In this document: piece after piece, positions 11,857-20,649 of the stretch
How the letters are laid out: each line of letters starts with the position of its first letter
Numbering within the stretch: the first letter of the stretch is position 1
Source of the DNA: Monodelphis domestica
Taxonomy: Eukaryota; Chordata; Mammalia; Didelphimorphia; Didelphidae
DNA length: 64,000 nucleotides
Reading direction: 5' to 3'
Assembly: GCF_027887165.1 (NCBI RefSeq)
Contig: NC_077234.1
Span: forward strand, 249,763,658 to 249,827,657
The notes under the pieces: model-generated
What the model was told of the DNA's origin: nothing
The model's input: only the letters and a program-made list of their open reading frames with translations
Database searches by the model: none
Made by a program: the position numbers and the translations under genes

Positions 11857-12476
11857 TTTAATACATCCCTACCAATGCTAGGCTTATACCCCAAAGAGAT
11901 AATAAGGAAAAAGATCTGTACAAAAAGATTTGTAGCCACACTCTTTGTGGTGGCAAAAAATTGGAAAATTAGGGAATGCCCTTCAATTGGGGAAAGGCTT
12001 ATTAAATTATGGTACTGAGGGTGACCAAATAGTATTGTACTAAAAGGAATAATGAACTGGAGGAATTCCATGTGAACTGGAATGACCTCCAGGAATTGAT
12101 GCAGAATAAAAGGAGCAGAACCAGAACATTGTACACAGAGACTGATACACTGTGGGGCAATTGCATGTAATGGACTTGTCTACTAGCAGCAATGCAATAA
12201 TCCAGGACAATTCTGAGGGACTTATGAGAAAAAAATACTCAGAAAAAGAATTGTGGGAGTAGAAACATGGAAGTAAAACATGAATGGATGGGTATATGAC
12301 CAGGGATGTTGGCTTTAGTTAATCACTCTATTGCAAATATTAATAATAGGGAAATAGGTTTTGAACAATGGTACATGTAAAATCCAGTGGAATTGCTTGT
12401 CAGGAGGGGGGAGGGAAAGAACATGAATCATGTAACCATAGAAAAATATTCAAAATTAATTAATTAAATAAATGAT
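11857..12476 (+). mobile_element. LINE-1 'A', 3' portion
   Basis: Resumes the ORF2 C-terminus right where the part at 8795-10420 stops (…LGLYPKEIIRKKICTKRFVATLFVV, frame open to 12018). It is followed by the L1 3' UTR with 'gtaaaatccagtggaattgc' and an A-rich end at about 12460-12490. It forms an inverted repeat with the same part of L1 'B' (10421-11160). Confidence 0.82.
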
Positions 12477-12479
12477 AAA

Positions 12480-12818
12480 AAATAAAAGTAGAATTGACAA
12501 TATGAAAAAGTTCAAAAGCTCACTCAAGAAAATCATCTTAAAAATTAGAATTGGGCTAGTAGAAGCTAAAGACTCCATGAGGCATTAAGAAATAAAGTCA
12601 AAAGAGTGGGAAAAAATGAAGAAAATGTGAAATAGCTCATTGGAAAAATAACTGACCTGGAAAATAAATCGAAGAAAGATTATCCAAAAATCAATGGACC
12701 ACCTGAAAGTCATGATTAAAAAACAAAAAACCTTAGAAATCATCTTTTAAGAAATCATCAAGGAAAACTGATATTCTAGAACTAGATGGTAAAATAGAAA
12801 TTGAAAGAATCTACTAAT
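12480..12818 (+). mobile_element. LINE-1 ORF1-like fragment
   Basis: A-rich plus-strand sequence resembling the coiled-coil coding part of L1 ORF1 ('gaaaaagttcaaaagctcac', 'gctaaagactccatgaggca'). It is broken by stops, and its borders are approximate. Confidence 0.5.
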
Positions 12819-12831
12819 TAGTCTTTTGCAG

Positions 12832-13105
12832 TGGAGCCAAGATGGCAGAGTAATCCTCAGTAGCTCTGTGCCACCATGAGAATCCTCCCCAATCAATATT
12901 AAAATATTGCCACAAAACGAATACATGTGTGAAAGAACCAACAAGGAGACAGAGTGAAACAACTTTTAAGAAAAGAAAAACCAAGAGGTAGACAATGAAC
13001 ATCTGGGGAACAGAGGTGAAAGGAAAGAAGACCCAGAAAGAAGCTGTGGCAAGGAGGAAAGAGGCAGCCAAGAGTGAGCCACCCCTCCCCACCCCCACCC
13101 CCCCA
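12832..13105 (+). mobile_element. LINE-1 5' UTR fragment
   Basis: Begins 'ggagccaagatggcagagta', a common start of mammalian/marsupial L1 5' UTRs, and continues as an A/G-rich leader. It abuts the integrase end of the minus-strand retrovirus near 13105, so it probably replaced the retroviral 3' part. The border is approximate. Confidence 0.6.
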
Positions 13106-13688
13106 CCACTCCACATCTGCCGTCCAAAGTTCAGGAAACTATGCCCAAGCCAACATCCAGACCCTAAGATACTGTCTGGGAAACAGAGCTAACAGCCAGC
13201 CCATACCCCTTGAAATTTCCAATTTGTGGAGAAGTCTAGAACCCCAGCCCAAGGAATTCTAGTCTGGGCTTGAGACAAGGATTGTCTCCTGGGCTCAGGT
13301 CGTGAAGTGAAAAGTCTAGTGGTCTGGCTTGTAAGCTCCGGATTCATGGAGTTCATGCAGTTTGTGCTGCAATTCCTGTATATAGGAAACAATAGTAGTA
13401 TCTCCCCCTAATAGTGTTGTATATGCAGGGGAGAAAGGCTCAGCCTATATAGATGGGTGTCCAAAAAGCATCTCAAATGGTGAGATGTGTAGATCTCCTC
13501 TAGGCCTGTTTCTAAGATAAAATAGGGCCAGAGGGAGAATTTCAGGCCATTTTAAATGTGTCTCAGTGCACAATTTGCCAGTCACAGTTTTAAGTTCTTT
13601 ATTCATCCTTTCAACTTGGCCTGAGCTCTGGGGATGATATGGAACATGGAATTTGGGAGTTATCCCTAAGTAAGAATATATTTGATTT

Positions 13689-13892
13689 GGGGGCAGCTGG
13701 GTAGCTCAGTGGATTGAGAACCAGGCCTAGAGACAGGAGGTCCTAGGTTCAAATCTGACCTCAGCCACTTCCTAGCTATGTGACCCTGGGCAAGTCACTT
13801 GACCCCCATTGCCTAGCCCTTACCACTCCTCTGCCTTGGAGCCAATACACAGTATTGACTCCAAGACAGAAGGTAAGGGTTTAAAAATATAT
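13689..13892 (+). mobile_element. Marsupial tRNA-like SINE inside ERV integrase
   Basis: Full-length copy ('gggcagctgggtagctcagt' to 'aaggtaagggttt') with the B box 'ggttcaaatct'. Flanked by a duplication of atatatttgattt (13676-13688 and 13893-13905). It therefore inserted after the retrovirus was in the genome. Confidence 0.9.
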
Positions 13893-13974
13893 ATATATTT
13901 GATTTAAGACAGAATCAGTAAAATGACTTCCTCTATCTGAATCAATACGTGCTGGCAGGCCACAGCAAGGAAGA

Positions 13975-14080
13975 AATGCTATGGCTCCAGAGAGGATTTT
14001 TAAACTCAGATGAAAAATTTATAGCAAATGCAGAAATTATTAATGAAGTTCTCTCTGCTCTCCAGCTGCCTGAAGCCCTA
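13975..14080 (+). repeat. Inverted copy of ERV RNase H fragment
   Basis: 106 bp that match the minus strand of 14721-14826 with about five mismatches and no gaps. In the plus frame it encodes the same peptide (starts MLWLQRGFLNS) as the RNase H region does on the minus strand. It sits between two halves of the integrase core and is backwards relative to the provirus. Confidence 0.92.
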
Positions 14081-14639
14081 ATTTCTTTTAAAAGCACCTT
14101 AGCAACAAAAGCCGCTGTGACTCGGGTCACAGGAAATGCTCCAGCCATCTGGTCAGTTGATCTACTATGACTAGACAAAATTTATAATGTCCAGCCTTTA
14201 GCATTGTTATGAAATCTATCTGTAAGTGCTCAAAAGGTGTTTAAGCCAGAGGCTTTGCCACGAAAGGCATGTTGGTTGTATGCTTGGCAAGTAGAGCAGG
14301 CCATACAGGCTATAGTTAGTTATACCTATATATACCTAACCATATATAGTTAGAGGCTATAGTTGTTATACCAGGGGCTATCCATACTCTCTTAACAGAG
14401 TCCACAATGCCCTGGGTGCCAAAGTGACCATTTTTATGAATAGATTGGCAAATTTGGTGATAGAAACTTTTAGGGAGCAGGGGTTTTCCTTCAGATGACA
14501 CCCATACTCCATTAATCTGTTTTGCTTTGAATTTTTGTTTCCATTTTTCCACTTCCTTTTCATTATAGGAAAGAGATAAATTTAAGTCATCAGTAGTTGT
14601 TAATGTTAAAATTAATTCAGGCCCTTCTATGGCTGCGAG

Positions 14640-15020
14640 CTTTGCAGCGGCATCTGCTCAATCATTTCCCCTAGAGATAAGGTCACTGCCACCTGTATGG
14701 GCAGAGCAATGAACTATAGCTAGGGTTTCAGGCAGCTGGAGAGCAGAGAGAACTTCATTAATAATTTCTGCATTCGCTATAAACTTTTCAAATGAGTTTA
14801 AAAATCCTCTCTGGAGCCATAGCATTCCGACTGGGTGACAATTGCCAAAAGCATATCTAGAACCTGTATAAATTGCTGCCTTTTTACCCTTGGCAATTAT
14901 ACAGTCATGTTTCAGAGCTGAGTTCTTCCCCTTGAGCGCTAATATTAGAGGGCAGTGAAGCTGGCCATTCAGTGGCAAATTCTGTGAGTACAACAGCTCC
15001 AGTGTAGTGTATGCCATCCC
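14640..15020 (-). pseudogene. ERV RNase H region
   Basis: Open on the minus strand at 15017-14658. It contains AIYTGSRYAFG (the last acidic-site region, altered) and a C-terminal HCSAHTGGSDLISRGN typical of retroviral RNase H ends. Positions 14721-14826 are the source-like partner of the inverted copy at 13975-14080. Upstream frames (15357-15091) are further degraded pol. Confidence 0.75.
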
Positions 15021-15756
15021 TCATAAAAGAAGAACCATCAGTAAATAAGACCAAATCTGAATTGTCTAAAGGAGTGTCCAAGAGATTATCTCAAGGCTTT
15101 TCTGTCATGGACACTATTGTTTCATAACTGTGTAATGGTTCTCCTGAAGTTGGTAAATCTGGACGCAAGGTGGCAGGGTTAAGGGTTGTACAGCATTTCA
15201 AGGTAATGTTTTCACTATTTAAAAAGGTTATTTCATACCTTGTAATTCGCTGATTCGAGAATGTCTGTTTTCTATGCCTTAGCAACCATGCTTCTACATC
15301 ATGTGGGAACATAATTGTTAATAGGCATTCCAATATTAGATCAACAGTTTTTGTCATTGTAAGACTGTAACAACTATTCCTCTAAGACATAGTGGTGCTC
15401 CTGATACTACTGAGTCCAGTTGGGAAGAATAATAAGCAATTGGGCACTGAGGCTCCAAAGTCTGAGTTAAAACACTTGAAGCTACCCCTCTTCACTCATG
15501 TACATACAAAGTAAATGGCTTGTTGTAATCTGGGATGCCTAGAGTGGGGGCAGACAGGATAGCCTGTTTTAGATCTGATAGAGCTGACAGATGTTCTGGC
15601 TCTAATTTGGGGGGTTCAGGGACCGAATCTCTTAATAAGGGGTTTAGTAATTTCCCCATAGCAAGGAATCCATTGTCTACAAAACCCTGTTGCTCCTAAA
15701 ATTGCTCTCAACTGTTTCTTAGTGGTAGGAGTGCCTAAATTTTTAATATTTTCAAT

Positions 15757-16455
15757 TCATTTGGGAGAAATAGAGCAGGCACCCGCAGTCAGGATGAACC
15801 CCAAATATTCTACTTTAGGGAGACACCACTGAACTTTACCCTTTGAGATTTTATATCCTCTTTTGTGCAATTCCAAAAGAAGGTGTTTACTATCTTCCTG
15901 ACATGCTTCTGAATCTGTTGAAGCCAAGAGTTGATCATCTACATATTTGATTAATTTGCTATTTTTAAATGTTATATTATCTGTGTCTTCGCTCAAAATT
16001 TGTGCAAATAAACTCAGCATTTCCACGTAACCCTGTGGCAGACAACTCCATGTATATTTAGAGCCCTTCCAGGTGAAAGCAAAAATATGCCTGGAGTTCT
16101 CATGTATGGATATGGAAAAGAAGACTGAGCACAAGTCTACTACTGTGAAGTATGTAGCTGTGCTAGGAATAGAAGAAATAATCGTATGTATGTTGGAAAC
16201 TACGGAGTATCTCTTTATAATGTGGTTGTTCACAGCCCTCAGATCCTGTATGAATCTATAGAGGTGCTTGACATTGGGCCCCATTTTTGGTTTTTTAATG
16301 GGCAGGATGAGCATGTTGTATTCAGATTTACAAGAAATTATTATTCCCTGATCAATTAATGAGTTTACTACTGGAGTAATACCCTCAATTGCCTCTTTTG
16401 AGAGGGGATACTGAGGAATGGAAGGAGGTGGGCTAGATTTAGTTTTTATCTGCAC
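15757..16455 (-). pseudogene. ERV reverse transcriptase
   Basis: A 232-codon open stretch covering most of the palm and fingers: LPIKKP, QDLRAVN, FTVVDL, the LPQGY box (the residues after it are changed) and the YVDD catalytic motif, then KVEYLGFILTAG. It lacks the thumb in frame and is not continuous with protease or RNase H. This is a typical decayed class I-like pol. Confidence 0.88.
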
Positions 16456-16712
16456 AGGAACAGCTGACTTAAGTCTACATCAGAAGAAGATGTGGCCCAA
16501 AGAGACTCCGGTATATCTTCAGGTATTCAAAGATGGGATGCTCTTTCCCCTCCTGACTCTCAGAGAATTACAGGGAGTAAATTTAAAGATTCCTCAAGTA
16601 CTTCCAACGATAAGGAACCATCTAGGGAGCAAATTATTGTGGCTCTGAGTTTGCATAGAAGGTCCCTCCCCAGCAAATTTAAAGGGGATTCAGGCATCAA
16701 AAGAAAGGAATG

Positions 16713-17129
16713 GGGAGGGGAGGGGAGGAAAAGAAAACGATCTTTGTTTCCAGTGAATAATGTATGAAAACGACCAAATAAAATAATATTAAAATTAAAA
16801 AAAAATAATTACTTTAATTTCCTCCTCATTGGTGGTTCATTCACCCTTTTAATTTTTGATACAGTCAATTTGGTTTTCTTTTTTCTCCCTTTAAACCAAA
16901 TTAATGGATGGTTTGCTTATTTTATTCATTTTTCATGATGCCAGCTTTTAGTTTTATTTACAAATTTAATTGTTTTCTTATTTTCAATTTTATTAGTCTC
17001 ACCTTTAATTTTCAATATTTACTCTTTAGTGTTTAATAGATTTTGACATTTATTCTTTTCTAGTTTTGTTTTGTTTTTACTTACATGCCCAATTCTTTAA
17101 TCTGTTCTTTCTCTATTTTGCTAATGCAA

Positions 17130-17169
<40 letters not shown>

Positions 17170-17273
17170 ATTTTCCCCTAAGCTCTGCTTTAGCTGTTGC
17201 CCATAAATTTTGATATGTTGTTTCATTGCTATTGTTCTCCATAATAAAATTATTGATGGTTTCTAAAAAAAAA
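16713..17273. mobile_element. LINE-derived insertion in ERV protease/RT junction
   Basis: Flanked by a 14-bp duplication (aaaagaaaggaatg) at 16699-16712 and 17274-17287. Most of 16806-17262 is L1 ORF2 in antisense (about 17180-17262 reads TTYQNLWATAKAELRGKF on the minus strand), yet the A-run sits at the plus-strand right end (about 17265-17277). A (GT)n(TA)n run is at 17131-17167. The orientation conflict suggests a twin-primed or antisense L1 insertion. Confidence 0.75.
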
Positions 17274-17471
17274 AAAAGAAAGGAATGTTGTACCTCTAGG
17301 GGGTCCTACAGACACCATTCTAGGGGAAAGTTTTTTAACCCTTGGGGGTATTCCTGACACTCCCATTACATTCTCTGAGCCAACAGAATAACAATGTAAA
17401 CCAGGTGTACTCTTTAATATAGATCTGGAAGCTCCAGTGTCTATAAGACAATCATAACAGGTGTTATCCAC
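17250..17471 (-). pseudogene. ERV protease fragment
   Basis: An open stretch with the aspartic protease site LIDTGAS and downstream PPRVKKLSPRMV. It is cut at 17287 by the LINE-derived insertion; the matching downstream part reappears left of 16712. The G-rich segment 17494-17703 between gag and protease is a degraded gag/pro linker. Confidence 0.8.
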
Positions 17472-17734
17472 CTTTAAGGTAACATGGGGTTCATTAGTAT
17501 GGGGGGGGGGCAGTGGATAGGGACAATGGGTAGTAGGACATCAGGCTCCGGAAAATCAAAGGTTGTATCCTCTGATTCCTGTGCCCCAGCCCGCCCCCCC
17601 CCCGGACACCTTCATTGTATTTGGGAAGTTCCTTGGGCACCCCCTTGAAGGGCACCCCCCTGAGGGGCATTAGCACCCTGAGTATTTTTTGGATGAGCAC
17701 CACTTAAGTTATATTGTTGTGGAGTTATTTGGTT

Positions 17735-18745
17735 TTAGTTATCATTTTCCCAATATCTATTCCTATATTTATCATTCCTAAAGTTGTGGTTTCCATTATC
17801 ATTATTATAGTTATTTGTATAATTCTCACTTCTGTAGTTGTTATTAAACTGCAGATTCCTTCTGAGTGCCTTGAGTAAAGTTCTACACTCTACCATTCTG
17901 TGGCCCTTCTTCTCACAGACTTGGCAGGTAATGGATAGATAATTAGATTCCTGGAGAGGGGTAAGTGTCATTGGTTGAGTATCATGCCTACTTTCCAATT
18001 TAGCCATCTTATCTTTTAAATATCTCAATTCTTTCTTTATTTCCTCTATGACATCATTTTCTTCCTTCTTTTCTTTGTTTCCCTTTGAAACATATAGAGC
18101 TATTTTCTGCAATTCTTCAAGGTCCATCTCTGGCCATCTTGGGCAATGTGTTCTAAAATAATAATCCCTAATCACTTTGCAAGAGTTATTGACAAAGAGC
18201 CTTCTAACTTGTCTTATGCAATTTTCTTTAGATAGGTCAAAATCCAGATATCTACCCCCAAACTTGATTATTCTGTCCATGAATCTGGAGGGTGTCTCTT
18301 CTTCATTTTGTTTAATTCTTTCAAATTCCGTCCACTTATCTGTACTGTCTGCACACTCTCTTTGCAGATCATGAAAGAACCAGTCTGTTAGATGACCTAT
18401 AGGGAAGGTGTTTTCCATCTCTATTTCAGGGAAGGAAATTTCCTCATTTAGAGGTTGAGAAACAGGTCTGTCATTTCCCAACCTGTTTCTGGTGGGGTGG
18501 ATGTTTGCCAATTGATCCTGTAAGAAACATTTTAAATTGTCCAATTGGGCTTGCATGTTCTCCTGCATTTTAGCCTCAAATTTTAAAATATTTTCCTGTA
18601 TTTTATATTGCATGTTTTTTATGTTTTCCTGTGTTTTATCTTCAGATTTTTGCATAATTTTTTTGTATTTTAGTTTCAGATTCTTGCATAATTTCTTGTA
18701 TTTTAGCTTTATAATTTTGTGTGTTTTTCTGAATTTCAGGTTCAT
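17735..18745 (-). CDS. ERV gag-like ORF, uninterrupted 336 codons
   Basis: The longest intact frame of the provirus. Residues about 1-80 are Lys/Gln-rich with a degenerate repeat of KYKK/KIQEN-type units and are likely coiled coil. Residues about 95-230 resemble a gammaretroviral capsid (TDWFFHDLQRE, then EEETPSRFMDRI, near the major homology-like region). A CCHC zinc knuckle (CQVCEKKGHRMVEC) lies at about residues 275-288, followed by an Asn/Arg/Tyr-rich tail. No usual myristoylated matrix start (MG) is seen. The intact frame contrasts with broken pol; whether it is expressed or under selection is unknown. Confidence 0.75.
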   Translation of the reverse strand: MNLKFRKTHKIIKLKYKKLCKNLKLKYKKIMQKSEDKTQENIKNMQYKIQENILKFEAKMQENMQAQLDNLKCFLQDQLANIHPTRNRLGNDRPVSQPLNEEISFPEIEMENTFPIGHLTDWFFHDLQRECADSTDKWTEFERIKQNEEETPSRFMDRIIKFGGRYLDFDLSKENCIRQVRRLFVNNSCKVIRDYYFRTHCPRWPEMDLEELQKIALYVSKGNKEKKEENDVIEEIKKELRYLKDKMAKLESRHDTQPMTLTPLQESNYLSITCQVCEKKGHRMVECRTLLKALRRNLQFNNNYRSENYTNNYNNDNGNHNFRNDKYRNRYWENDN

Positions 18746-18749
18746 ATAA

Positions 18750-19489
18750 TTTTTTTATGTTAGCATCTCTAAACACAGTACTGAGGAGTACAAAAATGAC
18801 ATTACCTAATAATATAAAAAAAATTGGAGGCATGCTGAATTCCTCAATGTCCCTAATTCTTCAACCACCATATAAATGTTGAAGAATATAGTATTCAGTT
18901 ATATATATAAATTATTTTTCTAATGGGCTTCACAAAACACGTGGGGAGCAGGACAAGGCCAAAACTCTCTTTAGGTCCCCTTCACTCCTAATTAAGAGTA
19001 ATCTAGGCAGTTGTTCCCTGAGAGAAAGAAGATTCATAGCTAAATAGCTTTCCCAGTCCTGACACTTCGGATTTTTTTTTTAAACCCTTACCTTCCATCT
19101 TGGAGTCAATACTGTGTATTGGCTCCAAGGCAGAAGAGTGGTAAGGGCTAGGCAATGGGGGTCAAGTGACTTGCCCAGGGTCACACAGCTGGGAAGTGTC
19201 TGAGGCCAGATTTGAACCTAGGACCTCCCATCTCTAGGGCTAGCTCTCAATCCACTGTGCTACCCAGCTGCCCTCTGGATTTTTTTTAAAAAAAGAAAAA
19301 CCAAATTTACTTACCTCTACAGCTGATCAAAATAAACTATTAAAAGCTGAACTTGGGGATAGTCACAGTAGAGAAAAGGTTTAGGAAAGTTAAGAATATT
19401 GAGGGTATTTCATCACAATCGATGTAGTCAGCCAAAACTGTAAACTATAATTTTAGTGTTGTGACCTAATCTATATTAATTATTGGTCG
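18750..19489 (-). other. ERV leader region with SINE
   Basis: Non-coding sequence between the putative LTR and gag, interrupted by the SINE at 19073-19276. A possible primer binding site reads TGGCGACC on the minus strand near 19490, directly after a CA dinucleotide; the remaining bases match tRNA ends poorly. Confidence 0.4.
19073..19276 (-). mobile_element. Marsupial tRNA-like SINE in ERV leader
   Basis: A near full-length antisense copy ('aaacccttaccttccatctt' to 'acccagctgccct'). T-rich 'ggatttttttt' repeats flank it on both sides as a likely target-site duplication. Confidence 0.88.
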
Positions 19490-20625
19490 CCATGGATATC
19501 CCAAATAACAAAAAAAAATTATTCAAGTCAGTCTGGAAATTTATGGTGATTTAATTAATATGGTGGAAAGAAATTTAAGACGGGAGAAGGAAAGGGTGTA
19601 GGATTTCTACCACCTGACTTGGGCCAGGTGGGAAAATAAGGGGCTTTATTTAGAAGGTAAGGTTTGGAGAGTAAAAGAGGAAGGAATCAGCCTGAACTCC
19701 AAGAGGGCTCTGCCAAGATGCCTGAACCTGAATTAGCTCAAGGGAAAACTCACCGCCAAAACCCAGACAAATAGCTGCCACCACACCAAGATGTCAGAAC
19801 GCTTAGCACGCTGCCAGCCAGAGACACCTCTCTGGAAAAAAAGGGTGAAGAGAGGAAGTCACGTGCCTCATATTGATGGTTTTACATCACTTTCCTGCAT
19901 CTCATCTGTACCAATGATAGCTTAGCTTGACTTGGGACAGCCCAGGGGTCTGTCTGCTGTTTCTGCACATGTCTGTTGAAGGGCATTTTCTCAGATACTT
20001 AATTCTTGAGTTTGATGCAGACCTTCCTAATCTTGTTAAACTAGGTAGGGTGGAGAAATGTAGAGTTCCCAAGACCTGATTCTGTTAGACCAAGTATCTC
20101 CACTGTTACTAATCAGGAAATAACTAAATCAGATCTTCTAAAGTACGATGTGAGTAGGGTGGAGTAGTTTTAAACTTCACTTAATGAACACTCTTCCCCC
20201 AAAGTAGACAGCTCAGATCTGATAACCTGAATCCCTGAGGGGTTCAGAGTAGAGAAACCCTGGTTTCTTGGTACAGCAAGTGTCCCCAAGTTCATGGTTC
20301 AAAGGGAGTTGTAGATATCTTCTTTGTGGACTGCTTGTCTCTCAAAGTCCTTGTCCACTGGCTGGGGTTCGGGAGGATCTGGGATCAGAAATTCAGGGAG
20401 AGAAATATCACTGACTTTGAGATTCAGTCAGAGTCAAGCCCTTCTGCTCAGGTACTCTTTGCCAGGACTCATTTTCAACTGCCTGGATCAGCTTTTTCCT
20501 TCCAAGGTTCCAAGTTCTTTTCTGCCCATCCCCCCCTTCACTGCTTGCAGGATTCTTACAGCTCTTACAGACGTATTCCCAAAATTTCCAGATTTCTCTC
20601 TCTTACAAAAGGGATGTTAGGGCTT
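19490..20625 (-). repeat. Putative ERV 5' LTR
   Basis: Lies upstream of the leader and gag on the minus strand. It contains an AATAAA signal on the minus strand (about 19650-19645) and could run from TG at about 20625 to CA at about 19492. There is no second LTR in the window to confirm the borders, so they are tentative. Confidence 0.4.
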
Positions 20626-20649
20626 CATTAGGATATTCCAGAGGGCAAA

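Larger units (their letters stand above)
13120..14560 (-). pseudogene. ERV integrase, broken
   Basis: The N-terminal zinc-binding region lies in 14552-14316, followed by the core domain (FPVTRVTAAFVAKVL at about 14090-14180, SDRGSHF at about 13920-13960) and the C-terminal region with the QSSGQVERMNKELK motif near 13600-13640. It is disrupted by a 106-bp inverted insertion (13975-14080), a SINE (13689-13892), stops and frameshifts, so no functional enzyme is encoded. Confidence 0.8.
13106..20625 (-). mobile_element. Class I-like endogenous retrovirus, 3' truncated
   Basis: A decayed provirus read on the minus strand in the order putative 5' LTR (19490-20625), leader, gag (18745-17735), protease (17471-17250), reverse transcriptase (16455-15757), RNase H (about 15017-14640) and integrase (about 14552-13120). 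No env or 3' LTR is visible; the integrase end runs into an L1 5' UTR fragment. Integrase residues QSSGQVERMNKELK and the single CCHC knuckle in gag point to a gamma-like (class I) retrovirus. Stops and frameshifts affect pol; two SINEs and one LINE-derived insertion sit inside. Confidence 0.85.

Noticed and set aside
12814..13116. Gly/Trp-rich minus-strand frames
   Set aside because: Antisense of an L1 5' UTR with a C-rich run; no homology.
13689..13892. tRNA gene candidate from A/B boxes in SINEs (here and in other copies)
   Set aside because: The tRNA-like heads do not fold as complete tRNAs and are the promoters of SINEs.
13949..14170. Plus-strand 73-codon frame matching ERV protein
   Set aside because: It is produced by the inverted RNase H copy and antisense integrase, not a separate gene.
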